From contig DKKP01000243.1 of NCBI GenBank assembly GCA_002455335.1, positions 1-16,611 on the forward strand: 16,611 nt of DNA, written 5' to 3'. Made by a program: the position numbers and the translations under genes. Below the pieces are notes generated by a model. The model was not told the DNA's origin and did not search any database. It saw only the letters and a list, made by a program, of their open reading frames with translations. Origin of the DNA: Anaerolineales bacterium UBA6663 (GTDB lineage Bacteria; Chloroflexota; Anaerolineae; Anaerolineales; UBA6663). How positions within the stretch are numbered: position 1 is the first letter of the stretch; each line of letters begins with the position of its first letter. Below, in pieces: positions 7,905-14,734 of the stretch.

Positions 7905-9367
7905 AGCAGCGTTAGATACAACCGCTCGGTCAGGTTGGCCGGGTTGAGCTCCAACGCGCCGAGGTCGGGCGTGCTGCGCGTGTTGCCGAGGATGTCGTCG
8001 CCGGGCGCCTGGGCCGGGTCGGCGGCGTTGAGCGCCGGGCTGTTCGCGCCGGGTGTGCCGTAGAGCGCCACGAGGCGCACGAACTCGTCGCGGATGCGCG
8101 GATTGCCGCTGGCGAAGGCCGTGCCGTTCCAGGTCGGGAGCACGAGCCCGCCCTGGCCGCTCAGAAGCGGGTCAGCCACGACCCGGGTGGCATCGGCGGT
8201 GTTGGGGTTGACCTGATCGCCGGCCGGGATCGCCTGGCCGCCGTTCCAGTACAGGTTGCGGCTGAGCACAAGGCCCGTGACCTCCGAGGCCGCGCCGTCG
8301 GAGAAGTCGTTGCCGCCGCTCGAGCCGGCGCCCATCGTGCCGGTCGAGTCCGACCAGATGTTGTTGTAGAACCGGATGTTGCTGTTGACCGGGTTGCTCC
8401 CCTCGCGGTTGATCCGAAACGCATAGGCCAGGGAAGGGAGGTCGCCGACCACGGTGTTGTTGCGGAAGACCACGTCCTGCCCACCCTTGACGCCGAAGGC
8501 CGCGCGCAGTTCATCGCCGCTATTGCCGATCATCAGATTGTTCTCGATGGTCACGCCGATCGCTTCGAAGAACGGCTGGCCATCCTCGCCGATCAAGACG
8601 AACGCGCTGCCGCTCGAGCCCTGCCAGTTGAGAAAGACGTTGCGACGCACCGAGATGTCGCGACTGCCCAGGTTGGCGTCGTCTGAGCCGTTGCTGTCTT
8701 TGATGACGATGAAGCTGCTCGTGTCGAGGTCGCGGGTGTTGAAAAAGACGTTGTCCTGCACCGTGACGTTGGTGACGCTGTTGATGTCGATGTGCTCGTC
8801 GCTGCCGGCCTGGTTGTAGAACAGGTTGCCGACCACCGTGATCCGATCGGCGCCGTTGTTGATCTTGAGCAGGTCGTTGTCGGCGCTGTCGTGGATGATG
8901 TTGTCGCGCAGTGTCAGGCCGCTGACGCAATTCCCGTCGGCGCAGCCGGGCTGTGACCCGAGCAGATCCTGAATCTGGATGACCAGCGGCCCGGCGCCCG
9001 GGCTGTGGGCGATATCGAAACCCTCGAGCGTGATGTTGCGCCCGTAATACGAACGCACGACCGCGGCGCTGTGCCGCAACCGGGCCTGGTAGGGCGTTTC
9101 GGACCGGACCGTGATGCCCTGGGCGAAGACGCGATCGAGCCGCACGTCACCGTTGTAGGTGCCCGCGCGCACCAGCACCAGGCTGCCGTCGGGCACGGTG
9201 TTGACGGCGTGCGTGATCGTGGCCCAGGGCGCCGCCGACGAGCCGGAGCCGGTGGTGTTGCTTCCCGTCGTGGCGACATAGTACGTGCCTGTTTGGGCGC
9301 GTGCGCTCGGGGCGTACAGCGAGACAAGGAAGATGATGATCAGGGTGGGGCGGAGCATCCGAGTCAT
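7895..9367 (-). CDS. Secreted right-handed parallel beta-helix protein
   Basis: A 490-residue exported protein. Residues 1-24 form a signal peptide ending SARA, with cleavage probably before Q25. Residues 27-95 match the DUF1565-type opening of beta-helix proteins ([20 protein letters not shown], then [15 protein letters not shown]). From about 95 to 385 there are repeated rungs such as [36 protein letters not shown] and [11 protein letters not shown], the pattern of Beta_helix/NosD/pectate-lyase folds. A role in binding or cutting polysaccharide is likely but no catalytic residues can be named. The tail ends [13 protein letters not shown]. The ribosome binding site is weak. It is convergent with, and overlaps by four bases, the membrane-protein gene. 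Confidence 0.85.
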   Translation of the reverse strand: MTRMLRPTLIIIFLVSLYAPSARAQTGTYYVATTGSNTTGSGSSAAPWATITHAVNTVPDGSLVLVRAGTYNGDVRLDRVFAQGITVRSETPYQARLRHSAAVVRSYYGRNITLEGFDIAHSPGAGPLVIQIQDLLGSQPGCADGNCVSGLTLRDNIIHDSADNDLLKINNGADRITVVGNLFYNQAGSDEHIDINSVTNVTVQDNVFFNTRDLDTSSFIVIKDSNGSDDANLGSRDISVRRNVFLNWQGSSGSAFVLIGEDGQPFFEAIGVTIENNLMIGNSGDELRAAFGVKGGQDVVFRNNTVVGDLPSLAYAFRINREGSNPVNSNIRFYNNIWSDSTGTMGAGSSGGNDFSDGAASEVTGLVLSRNLYWNGGQAIPAGDQVNPNTADATRVVADPLLSGQGGLVLPTWNGTAFASGNPRIRDEFVRLVALYGTPGANSPALNAADPAQAPGDDILGNTRSTPDLGALELNPANLTERLYLTLLRR

Positions 9368-9757
9368 GGTTGGAGTGTAGCCGAGCCATGGCTGGGGCAG
9401 ATGCGCCGAGTGGTGCAGCGCGGGCCCGGATTTTCTACCAGTGCGATTGCGTGGCTGAACGGGTTGTCAGCCGAGCCAGGCGACCATCCGATCGCCCGAT
9501 CCTGGGGATCGCCGCATATGGCCGGTTATCGCCGCAGGCGGTTGGCCTCAGCCGCGCTCTGGCCCGCGACACCGTCATTGTCAGCCTGTGAACGCCGCAC
9601 TTCCGCCGGCCCGATCTGATAATGTCGTAGCGGATCAACCTGGCGAACACAAAAACGCCCGACATTCCTGCATTAATCACCGGATCGGATCTGCGTGCCC
9701 GCCGAATTGTCACAATCTCCCGAGGCATGGGTAGGCGGTTTGTCATAAAAACTAAGG

Positions 9758-9768
9758 ATGGAATCCAT
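9758..9768. promoter_or_regulatory. Small dyad upstream of the cassette promoter, possible regulator site
   Basis: ATGGA-A-TCCAT is a perfect inverted repeat, and the overlapping GGAT-GGA-ATCC (9756-9766) is a second one. It ends 12 bases before the proposed -35 box, a usual place for an activator such as a NarL/ComA-type regulator. It does not match the Bacillus ComA box, so the assignment rests on position only. Confidence 0.25.
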
Positions 9769-9780
9769 GACTTCCTCGCA

Positions 9781-9808
9781 TTTACAAAACGCGCGAGCGT
9801 GATACAGT
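9781..9808 (+). promoter_or_regulatory. Promoter candidate of the quorum-sensing cassette
   Basis: TTTACA (9781-9786, five of six) is followed after 16 bases by TACAGT (9803-9808, four of six), preceded by TGA, which gives an extended -10 (TGNTACAGT). Transcription would start near 9815, leaving a leader of about 95 bases before the precursor-peptide ATG. Confidence 0.45.
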
Positions 9809-9909
9809 CAGTTGGTCGCTGATTGAGTTTTGTCAAGCTTGATCGACCAGCCCCACACTGGACGCGACACCGACCGTTTCTTCACAATAACCGAGAGGAG
9901 ACCTGCATC

Positions 9910-10059
9910 ATGGATACCGCATCCACCGTTTTCGCGTCCACCGACACCCTGACCGATGAGATCCGCGACCTGCTGACCCGCCTGGGGCTGGGGCAGGAAG
10001 AGCTCGAGAAGCTACTCAACCCGCGCGAGCCGATGAAGATCGCCCTGGCCTGGGATTAG
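9910..10059 (+). CDS. comX-like: ComX-like pheromone precursor peptide (49 residues)
   Basis: This small gene has the strongest ribosome binding site of its cluster: AGGAG nine bases before the ATG at 9910. The product is 49 residues, close to the about 55 of Bacillus ComX. It begins MDTASTVFASTDTLTDEIRD, has an amphipathic helical middle ending QEELEKLLNPREP, and finishes with ALAWD, Trp as the last but one residue. ComX precursors share this build: a short leader with a helical segment of the type PEALKKLKN and a single Trp within a few residues of the C-terminus, which ComQ prenylates before cleavage and export. The very next gene is a ComQ-like prenyl transferase and the kinase and regulator follow. 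The sequence is too short and divergent for a family call by eye, so the assignment rests on length, Trp position and gene order. Confidence 0.72.
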   Translation: MDTASTVFASTDTLTDEIRDLLTRLGLGQEELEKLLNPREPMKIALAWD

Positions 10060-10082
10060 CCCTCACCGGGTATGAGATCCTT

Positions 10083-10988
10083 GTGATCGCCAGTCTTGAG
10101 CACGACTGCGGATACTTCCGACGAGCTTCGCGGTTAGCAGTATCGTTACTGCCGTGGAGACTTCCGGAAGAGAGCCGCCGGATCAAGGGGTCGCTTCCGA
10201 TTCTTACGGCAGTTGCGTTGTATGGTTCACCCAAAGAGGCCCAGGCTTCCTACGAGGCCTGGGCCTTGCTTTATGATGCCGCCGAGGCATTTGATTCTGT
10301 TCAGGACGGTCACGTTCCCCCGCCGCTAACGCCCGCCCGGGCGGTAAACGTCGGCATCACGCTGATGTTCAGGGCCACACAGATCCTCGGTCGATTGCCC
10401 CAGACCTGGCAGGATCTGGCCTACCTATACCTATATGAGACAGTCGAGGGTCAGGCTGAAGATGTCATAAAACAACGCCCGACGACCCAAGAAGCGTTGG
10501 CGATTGCCGAAAAGAAGACAGGCGCATCCTTTGGCCTGGGATGTGTGCTGGGCGCGTTATCGGCCGGAGCGTCGAGCGAACAGATCGCGGCGCTCGATAT
10601 CTATGGTCGGGCGCTCGGAACCATGGTCCAGATCCACGATGACCTGGAGCTGATCGAGGGCCTGGGCCTGGCGCAGCCGAAGCCGGTCGAGCGGTTCTCC
10701 AACGTCGCGCTTGCCTACGCCTGGGAGCGGCTGACGCCCGAGCTGCGCGAGGCCGTCGTCGATCATCTGGCGGTTTTCGCTGCGAACGGCGAGGCAGAGC
10801 GCGCTGTCACCGCTTACGAGATCCTGGTCCGATCCGGCGCGCGTCTGTTCTGCGCGATCGAGGTCGCCAAACGGTGGCAGCGGGGCAAACAGGCGCTCGA
10901 CGCCGCTCAACTGAAGCCCAGCCTCGAGCGTGATGCGCTCTATGGGCTGATCGACGAGTTGGTCAACACATTCAAAGCCCCGAGCTGA
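10083..10988 (+). CDS. comQ-like: ComQ-like isoprenyl transferase (polyprenyl synthase fold)
   Basis: A 301-residue all-helical protein of the isoprenyl-diphosphate-synthase superfamily. The first Asp motif is present as FDSVQDG (D71...D75), the middle helix as VEGQAEDVIKQ, which matches ComQ GQHDDI from memory, the KTGA-type motif as AEKKTGASFGLG (142-153), and the second motif as MVQIHDDLELIEG (D186, D187) where the canonical final Asp is not kept. ComQ of Bacillus also has a degenerate second motif. In ComQ the enzyme attaches geranyl or farnesyl to the Trp of ComX. It lies 23 bases after the precursor gene and 33 before the kinase gene. The only in-frame start is GTG at 10083, with a poor ribosome binding site; coupling to the peptide gene is likely. 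A housekeeping prenyl synthase is less likely, given the degenerate motifs and the neighbours. Confidence 0.8.
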   Translation: MIASLEHDCGYFRRASRLAVSLLPWRLPEESRRIKGSLPILTAVALYGSPKEAQASYEAWALLYDAAEAFDSVQDGHVPPPLTPARAVNVGITLMFRATQILGRLPQTWQDLAYLYLYETVEGQAEDVIKQRPTTQEALAIAEKKTGASFGLGCVLGALSAGASSEQIAALDIYGRALGTMVQIHDDLELIEGLGLAQPKPVERFSNVALAYAWERLTPELREAVVDHLAVFAANGEAERAVTAYEILVRSGARLFCAIEVAKRWQRGKQALDAAQLKPSLERDALYGLIDELVNTFKAPS

Positions 10989-11021
10989 CGCGCTCATCAG
11001 GAGCCGGGGCGGCATCGGAAG

Positions 11022-13379
11022 ATGAAACGCCTCTGGATCCTGGTTACGCTCCCCATTCTCGCAATCACTGGCGCCGTGGTCGTGTACGCCTGTTGGTTGG
11101 CGCTCGCGAGCCCATCGATGGGTGTACTTTGGGGACGGGATGGCGTCGTTGACTGGGTGGAGCCTGGTCTCGCGGATGCTATAGATCTCAGGCCCGGTGA
11201 TCAGGTGCTGACGATTGACGGAACTGCGCCAGATCAGCCGGAGTCAATTCTCCCACCTGGGGCTGCCTCGGGGGCTCTGCTGGATCTGACCTTCCGCCGT
11301 GATGATCGGGTTCTGACAACGGCGTTGACGGTTCGTTCGAATCCATTGCCCCAATGGATGGTGACGGGAATAGGTCTTCCGACCGCCATTGTCGCATGGC
11401 TGGTCGGCTCGACCCTGTTGCTCTACAGCCTGAATCCGGCTGGTGGCACGCCAGTCACCAAGGCGACTGGCGTGTTCTTTGTCCTGGCGGCTGCAGCATT
11501 CGCGACAGGTGGTGTTTCGGGCCTTGGTCCGAACTGGTTCAATCGAACCTTCTCGTCAGGGCTCTGGGCACTTGGCGCGCTTGGGACCTTGTTGCATCTG
11601 TACTTCCCGAAGCCCAATCCGATCGCCCGTCTTCGGTGGGTCACGCTTGTGGTGCTCGGCATCGGAATTGGCGGCGCGCTCTGGGCATTCTCGGGCCCGG
11701 CCAGCGGAGCCAACCCGTCGCTCAATCGAGAGGCTCACTCAATGGGCCAGATCTGGTTCGTGGCCAACCTGGTCGTTTGGCTCCTCCTCCTGGCGCACAG
11801 CTGGTCGAGCAGCCCGACCCTCGGCGAACGACGCCAGATCGGCGTGGTTGCGGTGGGCGGCATCCTGGCGATCGGCCCCTTTCTGGGCGTGCTGATGCTG
11901 CCGCGAGTCCTGGGATGGCCCGCCATCCCGGGCGCCGACCTCACGCTGCTCTCGGTGGCGCTATTACCGATCGCCTATGGCTACGCCCTGCTGCGATATC
12001 GTAAGATCGCTCAAGACCGGGTGATGGCCCGCCTGATCGTATACGCCTACACTGCCGTGGTCGTGGTGATTGTATTCTTTGCGGTGATGGCCTTTCCGGG
12101 GTTCAGGGACATCTCGCCAGACCAGATGATCTGGCTCGCGGCCGGGATCGGCGGGGTGGTGGCCGGGCCGTTGATGCGCGCGATCGAGCGCTGGCTGAGC
12201 TGGCTGCTCTTCGGTCGCTGGAGCCAGCCGCTTCAGGTAGCCGGCGAGGCAATGCGCACCATCGATCTGCGGGTCGAACGGCAGGACCTGGCCAGCCAGG
12301 TGCGCGCCATCATCGGCAGTCAGCTGCAGATCTACGACTCGACTGTGTTGTTGCTCGACAAGGATCGCCGACTTTACGACCCAGAGGAATCGGGTCTGGC
12401 GCGGTCGGCTGAAGGAGTCCGGGTTGGCGCCACGTCTGCGCTTGCGCGAGCGCTGGACGATAACGTCTGGGTGAGAGAGTTTGACGATCTCCAGGCCATG
12501 GTGCGCCATACCGAGCAGGAAGCCCTGCTGGCAGTGCCGTGGGCCCGCGCTGTGCTGCCGCTGCGCTTCGACAACAAGCTGACGGGCGTGATCCTTGTCG
12601 GCTATCGTAGCGGGGTCACGTTCTACGACCTCGACGAACTGATCGTCTTGCAGCTTGTCGCGATCGCGGCCGCCGCGGCCTTCCACCGGCGCAAGCTGTT
12701 CGTCGATCTGGAGAACGAGCGCGACCAGGCCAGCCTGCTCTCGCAGCAGATCCTGGCGGTGCGCGGCGAGGAACGCAAACGCGTGGCGCGCGACCTGCAT
12801 GACGACATCATTCAGCCGTTGATCGCGCACTCGTATGGCCTGGCGGTGCTCGATGCGCCGACGGCACCCAGGATGCGCGATAATACGTTGGAACTCGTCG
12901 ACAAAATCCGGGTGATCTGCGCCGAGCTGCGCGAGCCGACGCTCGATACGCTTGGCCTGGGCGCCGCCGTGCGGGCTGCGGCTTCTGCCTTCCAGTCGCG
13001 CACGCAGCGCAACGTGGAACTGATCGTCGATCAGGACCCGAGCGCCCAGGTGCCGGATACCGTCGCATCGGCTGCCCTCGGGGTGCTTCAGGAGGCATTG
13101 GCCAACGCCGACAAACACGCTCAGGCCCAAACCATCCAGGTTCGGGTGGCGATCCGGTCTGACCTGGTCAACCTCAACGTGCGCGACGACGGGCGCGGCT
13201 TCGATGTGGCCGAGGCCCGGCGACGGGCAACGCAGACCAACCACTTCGGCCTGCTCGGGGCCGACGAACGCGTGGCCGCCGTCGGCGGCGCGATCCGTGT
13301 CCACTCCCTGCCCGGGCAGGGCACGACCATCGACGTCCATCTGCCGATCCGGCAGGTGATGGAGGCTATTGCAGCATGA
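11022..13379 (+). CDS. comP-like: ComP-like membrane sensor histidine kinase with extracellular PDZ-like domain
   Basis: A 785-residue kinase, near the about 769 of Bacillus ComP. Span 1 (about 5-27) is followed by a PDZ-like domain (about 30-108, with LADAIDLRPGDQVLTIDG), then spans at about 113-136, 149-168, 178-194, 204-224, 243-261, 272-293, 305-324, 336-358 and 368-386. Ten spans put the PDZ domain outside and the kinase inside, agreeing with the positively charged inner loops. A GAF-like region follows (about 405-555). The HisKA_3 core has EERKRVARDLHDD with phosphoacceptor H593; the HATPase has the N-box EALANADKH (691-699), DDGRGF (722-727) and GQGTT (765-769). Its substrate is surely the next gene product, whose ATG overlaps its TGA. 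It probably senses the modified peptide outside the cell. Confidence 0.9.
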   Translation: MKRLWILVTLPILAITGAVVVYACWLALASPSMGVLWGRDGVVDWVEPGLADAIDLRPGDQVLTIDGTAPDQPESILPPGAASGALLDLTFRRDDRVLTTALTVRSNPLPQWMVTGIGLPTAIVAWLVGSTLLLYSLNPAGGTPVTKATGVFFVLAAAAFATGGVSGLGPNWFNRTFSSGLWALGALGTLLHLYFPKPNPIARLRWVTLVVLGIGIGGALWAFSGPASGANPSLNREAHSMGQIWFVANLVVWLLLLAHSWSSSPTLGERRQIGVVAVGGILAIGPFLGVLMLPRVLGWPAIPGADLTLLSVALLPIAYGYALLRYRKIAQDRVMARLIVYAYTAVVVVIVFFAVMAFPGFRDISPDQMIWLAAGIGGVVAGPLMRAIERWLSWLLFGRWSQPLQVAGEAMRTIDLRVERQDLASQVRAIIGSQLQIYDSTVLLLDKDRRLYDPEESGLARSAEGVRVGATSALARALDDNVWVREFDDLQAMVRHTEQEALLAVPWARAVLPLRFDNKLTGVILVGYRSGVTFYDLDELIVLQLVAIAAAAAFHRRKLFVDLENERDQASLLSQQILAVRGEERKRVARDLHDDIIQPLIAHSYGLAVLDAPTAPRMRDNTLELVDKIRVICAELREPTLDTLGLGAAVRAAASAFQSRTQRNVELIVDQDPSAQVPDTVASAALGVLQEALANADKHAQAQTIQVRVAIRSDLVNLNVRDDGRGFDVAEARRRATQTNHFGLLGADERVAAVGGAIRVHSLPGQGTTIDVHLPIRQVMEAIAA

Positions 13380-14080
13380 CCTACACCGCGCCCACACCCA
13401 CGCTGGATGCGCTCTCTGTCGCCACGCTGCGGACGCCGATCGAGGGCCCGATCCGATTGGTGATCGTCGACGACCACCCTGTGATGCGCGCCGGCATCCG
13501 CGCCTTTCTCTCCGCTGCCCCTGAGCTCGAGATCATCGGCGAGGCCGAGAGCGCCGACGATGCCCTGGTGCAGGTCGAACGGCTACGGCCCAACCTGGTG
13601 CTCATCGATGTCTCGATGCCTGGGTCGCCTGTGACCAAGGCGATCGCCCACTGGCGCAAAACGCTGCCCGAGCTGCGGACCGTGGTGCTCTCGGCGCACG
13701 GCGACCAGGAGCACATCTATGCGATGCTCAACGCCGGCGCGTTGGGTTACATCCTCAAGGATGAGCACCCGCGCGACATCATCGCCGGCGTGCTGGCCGT
13801 CGCCCGGGGCGAGGCCTGGCTGAGCGGCCTGGTGCGCGCCAAGCTGGCCGATCGGCACAAGATGTTCCGCAGCGATGACATCAGCGCCTTCGAGCGCCAC
13901 GTGCTCAAGATGGTCGCTGGGCGCAAGAGCAACGAGGAGACCGCTGCGGCGCTCGCGATCACGCCCGAGGATGTCGATCACGTGATCAAGCGCCTGATGC
14001 AGCGGTTCGAGGTGACCACGTTCACCGGGCTTGTCACTGAAGCCTGGGTGGCCGGATTGCTGCAGCCCGACAAGAAGTAA
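13376..14080 (+). CDS. comA-like: ComA/NarL-type response regulator
   Basis: A 234-residue regulator partnered with the upstream kinase; the genes overlap as ATGA and a GGAGG lies ten bases before the ATG. After about 24 unusual residues the receiver domain starts (LVIVDDHPVMRAG, D32-D33), with phosphoacceptor D78 in LVLIDVSMPG, S106 in VVLSAH and K128 in YILKDE. The C-terminal part (about 168-230) has the layout of a LuxR/NarL helix-turn-helix (FERHVLKMVAGRKSNEETAA, then ITPEDVDHVIKRLMQRFEV), but several usual residues differ: ETAAALAI replaces EIAxxLxI and PEDVDHVI replaces xxTVKxHV. It should bind DNA when phosphorylated; the target genes are unknown and may include its own promoter. Confidence 0.9.
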   Translation: MTYTAPTPTLDALSVATLRTPIEGPIRLVIVDDHPVMRAGIRAFLSAAPELEIIGEAESADDALVQVERLRPNLVLIDVSMPGSPVTKAIAHWRKTLPELRTVVLSAHGDQEHIYAMLNAGALGYILKDEHPRDIIAGVLAVARGEAWLSGLVRAKLADRHKMFRSDDISAFERHVLKMVAGRKSNEETAAALAITPEDVDHVIKRLMQRFEVTTFTGLVTEAWVAGLLQPDKK

Positions 14081-14102
14081 GCGTACCAACGACGGGCTGG
14101 GC

Positions 14103-14534
14103 TTATCGCTTTCCGGCGAACATCCCGCCGAGCCAGCCCCCAAGCGCCGAAAAGCCAAGGCCGATCAGGCTTGCGACGAGGCCGCCGCCGCAGACCGCGC
14201 CGATCGCGCCGAACAGGGCTGCGCTCTCTTGCTCGAACCCACCCCCGAGAAAACCCGCCAGACTGAAGAGCAGGGTGGCCAGCGCTGCAGCGGCGCCTGA
14301 CACCAGCGCCGCGACGGCCCCGGCGACAACACCCCCGCGAAGCCCTGACCCGTGCACGGGTCGCCCGGCCAAGAATCCGGCCAGGATTCCTGCCAGACCG
14401 AGGATGCAGGGCGTGGCCGCAAACATCATTAGGAAGTCGCTACTCAGGAAGAACACCCCTACGGCGAGGGCTGCAGAGGTCAGTCCGGCAAGCGAGCCGA
14501 TCAATATCTCGACCATGGGGGTCCGGTTGCGCAT
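14103..14534 (-). CDS. Small glycine/alanine-rich membrane protein, unknown
   Basis: A 143-residue protein with about four hydrophobic segments (8-30, 36-57, 68-98, 103-140), the later ones very rich in Gly and Ala, as in glycine-zipper membrane proteins. The ATG at 14534 has AGGAG seven bases before it and a perfect TATAAT 40 bases upstream, so the start is well supported; the frame stays open for a further 564 bases upstream, but that part is antisense to the WXG gene. It ends 22 bases after the response-regulator gene on the opposite strand and is divergent from the WXG gene. I recognise no family; a bacteriocin-type or membrane-stress role would be a guess. Confidence 0.75.
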   Translation of the reverse strand: MRNRTPMVEILIGSLAGLTSAALAVGVFFLSSDFLMMFAATPCILGLAGILAGFLAGRPVHGSGLRGGVVAGAVAALVSGAAAALATLLFSLAGFLGGGFEQESAALFGAIGAVCGGGLVASLIGLGFSALGGWLGGMFAGKR

Positions 14535-14574
14535 GGCATAACTCCTGGAATCCGCTGTGAGAAGGCGCTCCCAG

Positions 14575-14580
14575 ATTATA
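14575..14580 (-). promoter_or_regulatory. -10 box for the small membrane-protein gene
   Basis: The minus strand reads TATAAT exactly, about 40 bases before the ATG at 14534. No good -35 box is seen 16-18 bases upstream, so an activator may be needed. Confidence 0.45.
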
Positions 14581-14617
14581 TCGACCGCCCAGGCTCGTGA
14601 TCGGTGCGTCCCGAGCG

Positions 14618-14639
14618 GGCCGGGACGAAGTTCCCGGCC
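14618..14639. promoter_or_regulatory. Perfect 8-base inverted repeat between divergent genes
   Basis: GGCCGGGA (14618-14625) and TCCCGGCC (14632-14639) flank a 6-base loop. It lies between the small membrane-protein promoter and the WXG gene, where a regulator site or a 5' leader hairpin of the WXG transcript is plausible. No clear promoter for the WXG gene is visible nearby. Confidence 0.4.
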
Positions 14640-14734
14640 GGACGGGAATTCGGCCCTTGACGTTGGGACGGCGCCTCTGCGAGGCTGTATCGGGCGCACG
14701 TGTGCCCAAACTGCGACTCGGGGGAACGAACCGC

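Larger units (their letters stand above)
9368..9909. other. Intergenic region upstream of the ComX-like cassette
   Basis: About 540 bases between two divergently transcribed genes. The first half is GC-rich, with a repeated ATCGCCGCA (9518-9526, 9529-9537 in part) and a small CGCC/GGCG dyad at 9530-9540. The part after about 9610 is noticeably richer in A and T, with an ATGGA/TCCAT dyad and a promoter candidate, described separately. Open frames here (for example minus strand 9836 to 9435) have no ribosome binding site and no recognisable protein character, so I call no gene. Confidence 0.5.

Noticed and set aside
9700..9780. Bacillus-type ComA box (TTGCGG-N4-CCGCAA)
   Set aside because: No such sequence is present upstream of the cassette; only an unrelated ATGGA/TCCAT dyad is seen.
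9435..9836. Minus-strand 133-codon open frame in the large intergenic region
   Set aside because: No ribosome binding site, Arg-rich random composition, and it overlaps the cassette promoter region.
9823..10059. Longer 78-residue version of the precursor peptide
   Set aside because: The added 29 residues lack a ribosome binding site at their start, whereas the ATG at 9910 has AGGAG at proper spacing.
9910..10059. Lanthipeptide, lasso or cyanobactin precursor
   Set aside because: The tail lacks Cys and a Ser/Thr-rich core, and no cyclase, dehydratase or protease gene is adjacent; only the prenyl transferase is.
10083..10988. Housekeeping farnesyl/geranylgeranyl or squalene/phytoene synthase
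   Set aside because: The Asp-rich motifs are degenerate (DSVQD, DDLEL), no terpenoid gene is nearby, and the neighbours are a Trp-ended peptide and a two-component system.
11964..13397. Minus-strand open frame of 477 codons antisense to the sensor kinase
   Set aside because: The kinase motifs on the plus strand are complete; the antisense product has no recognisable features.
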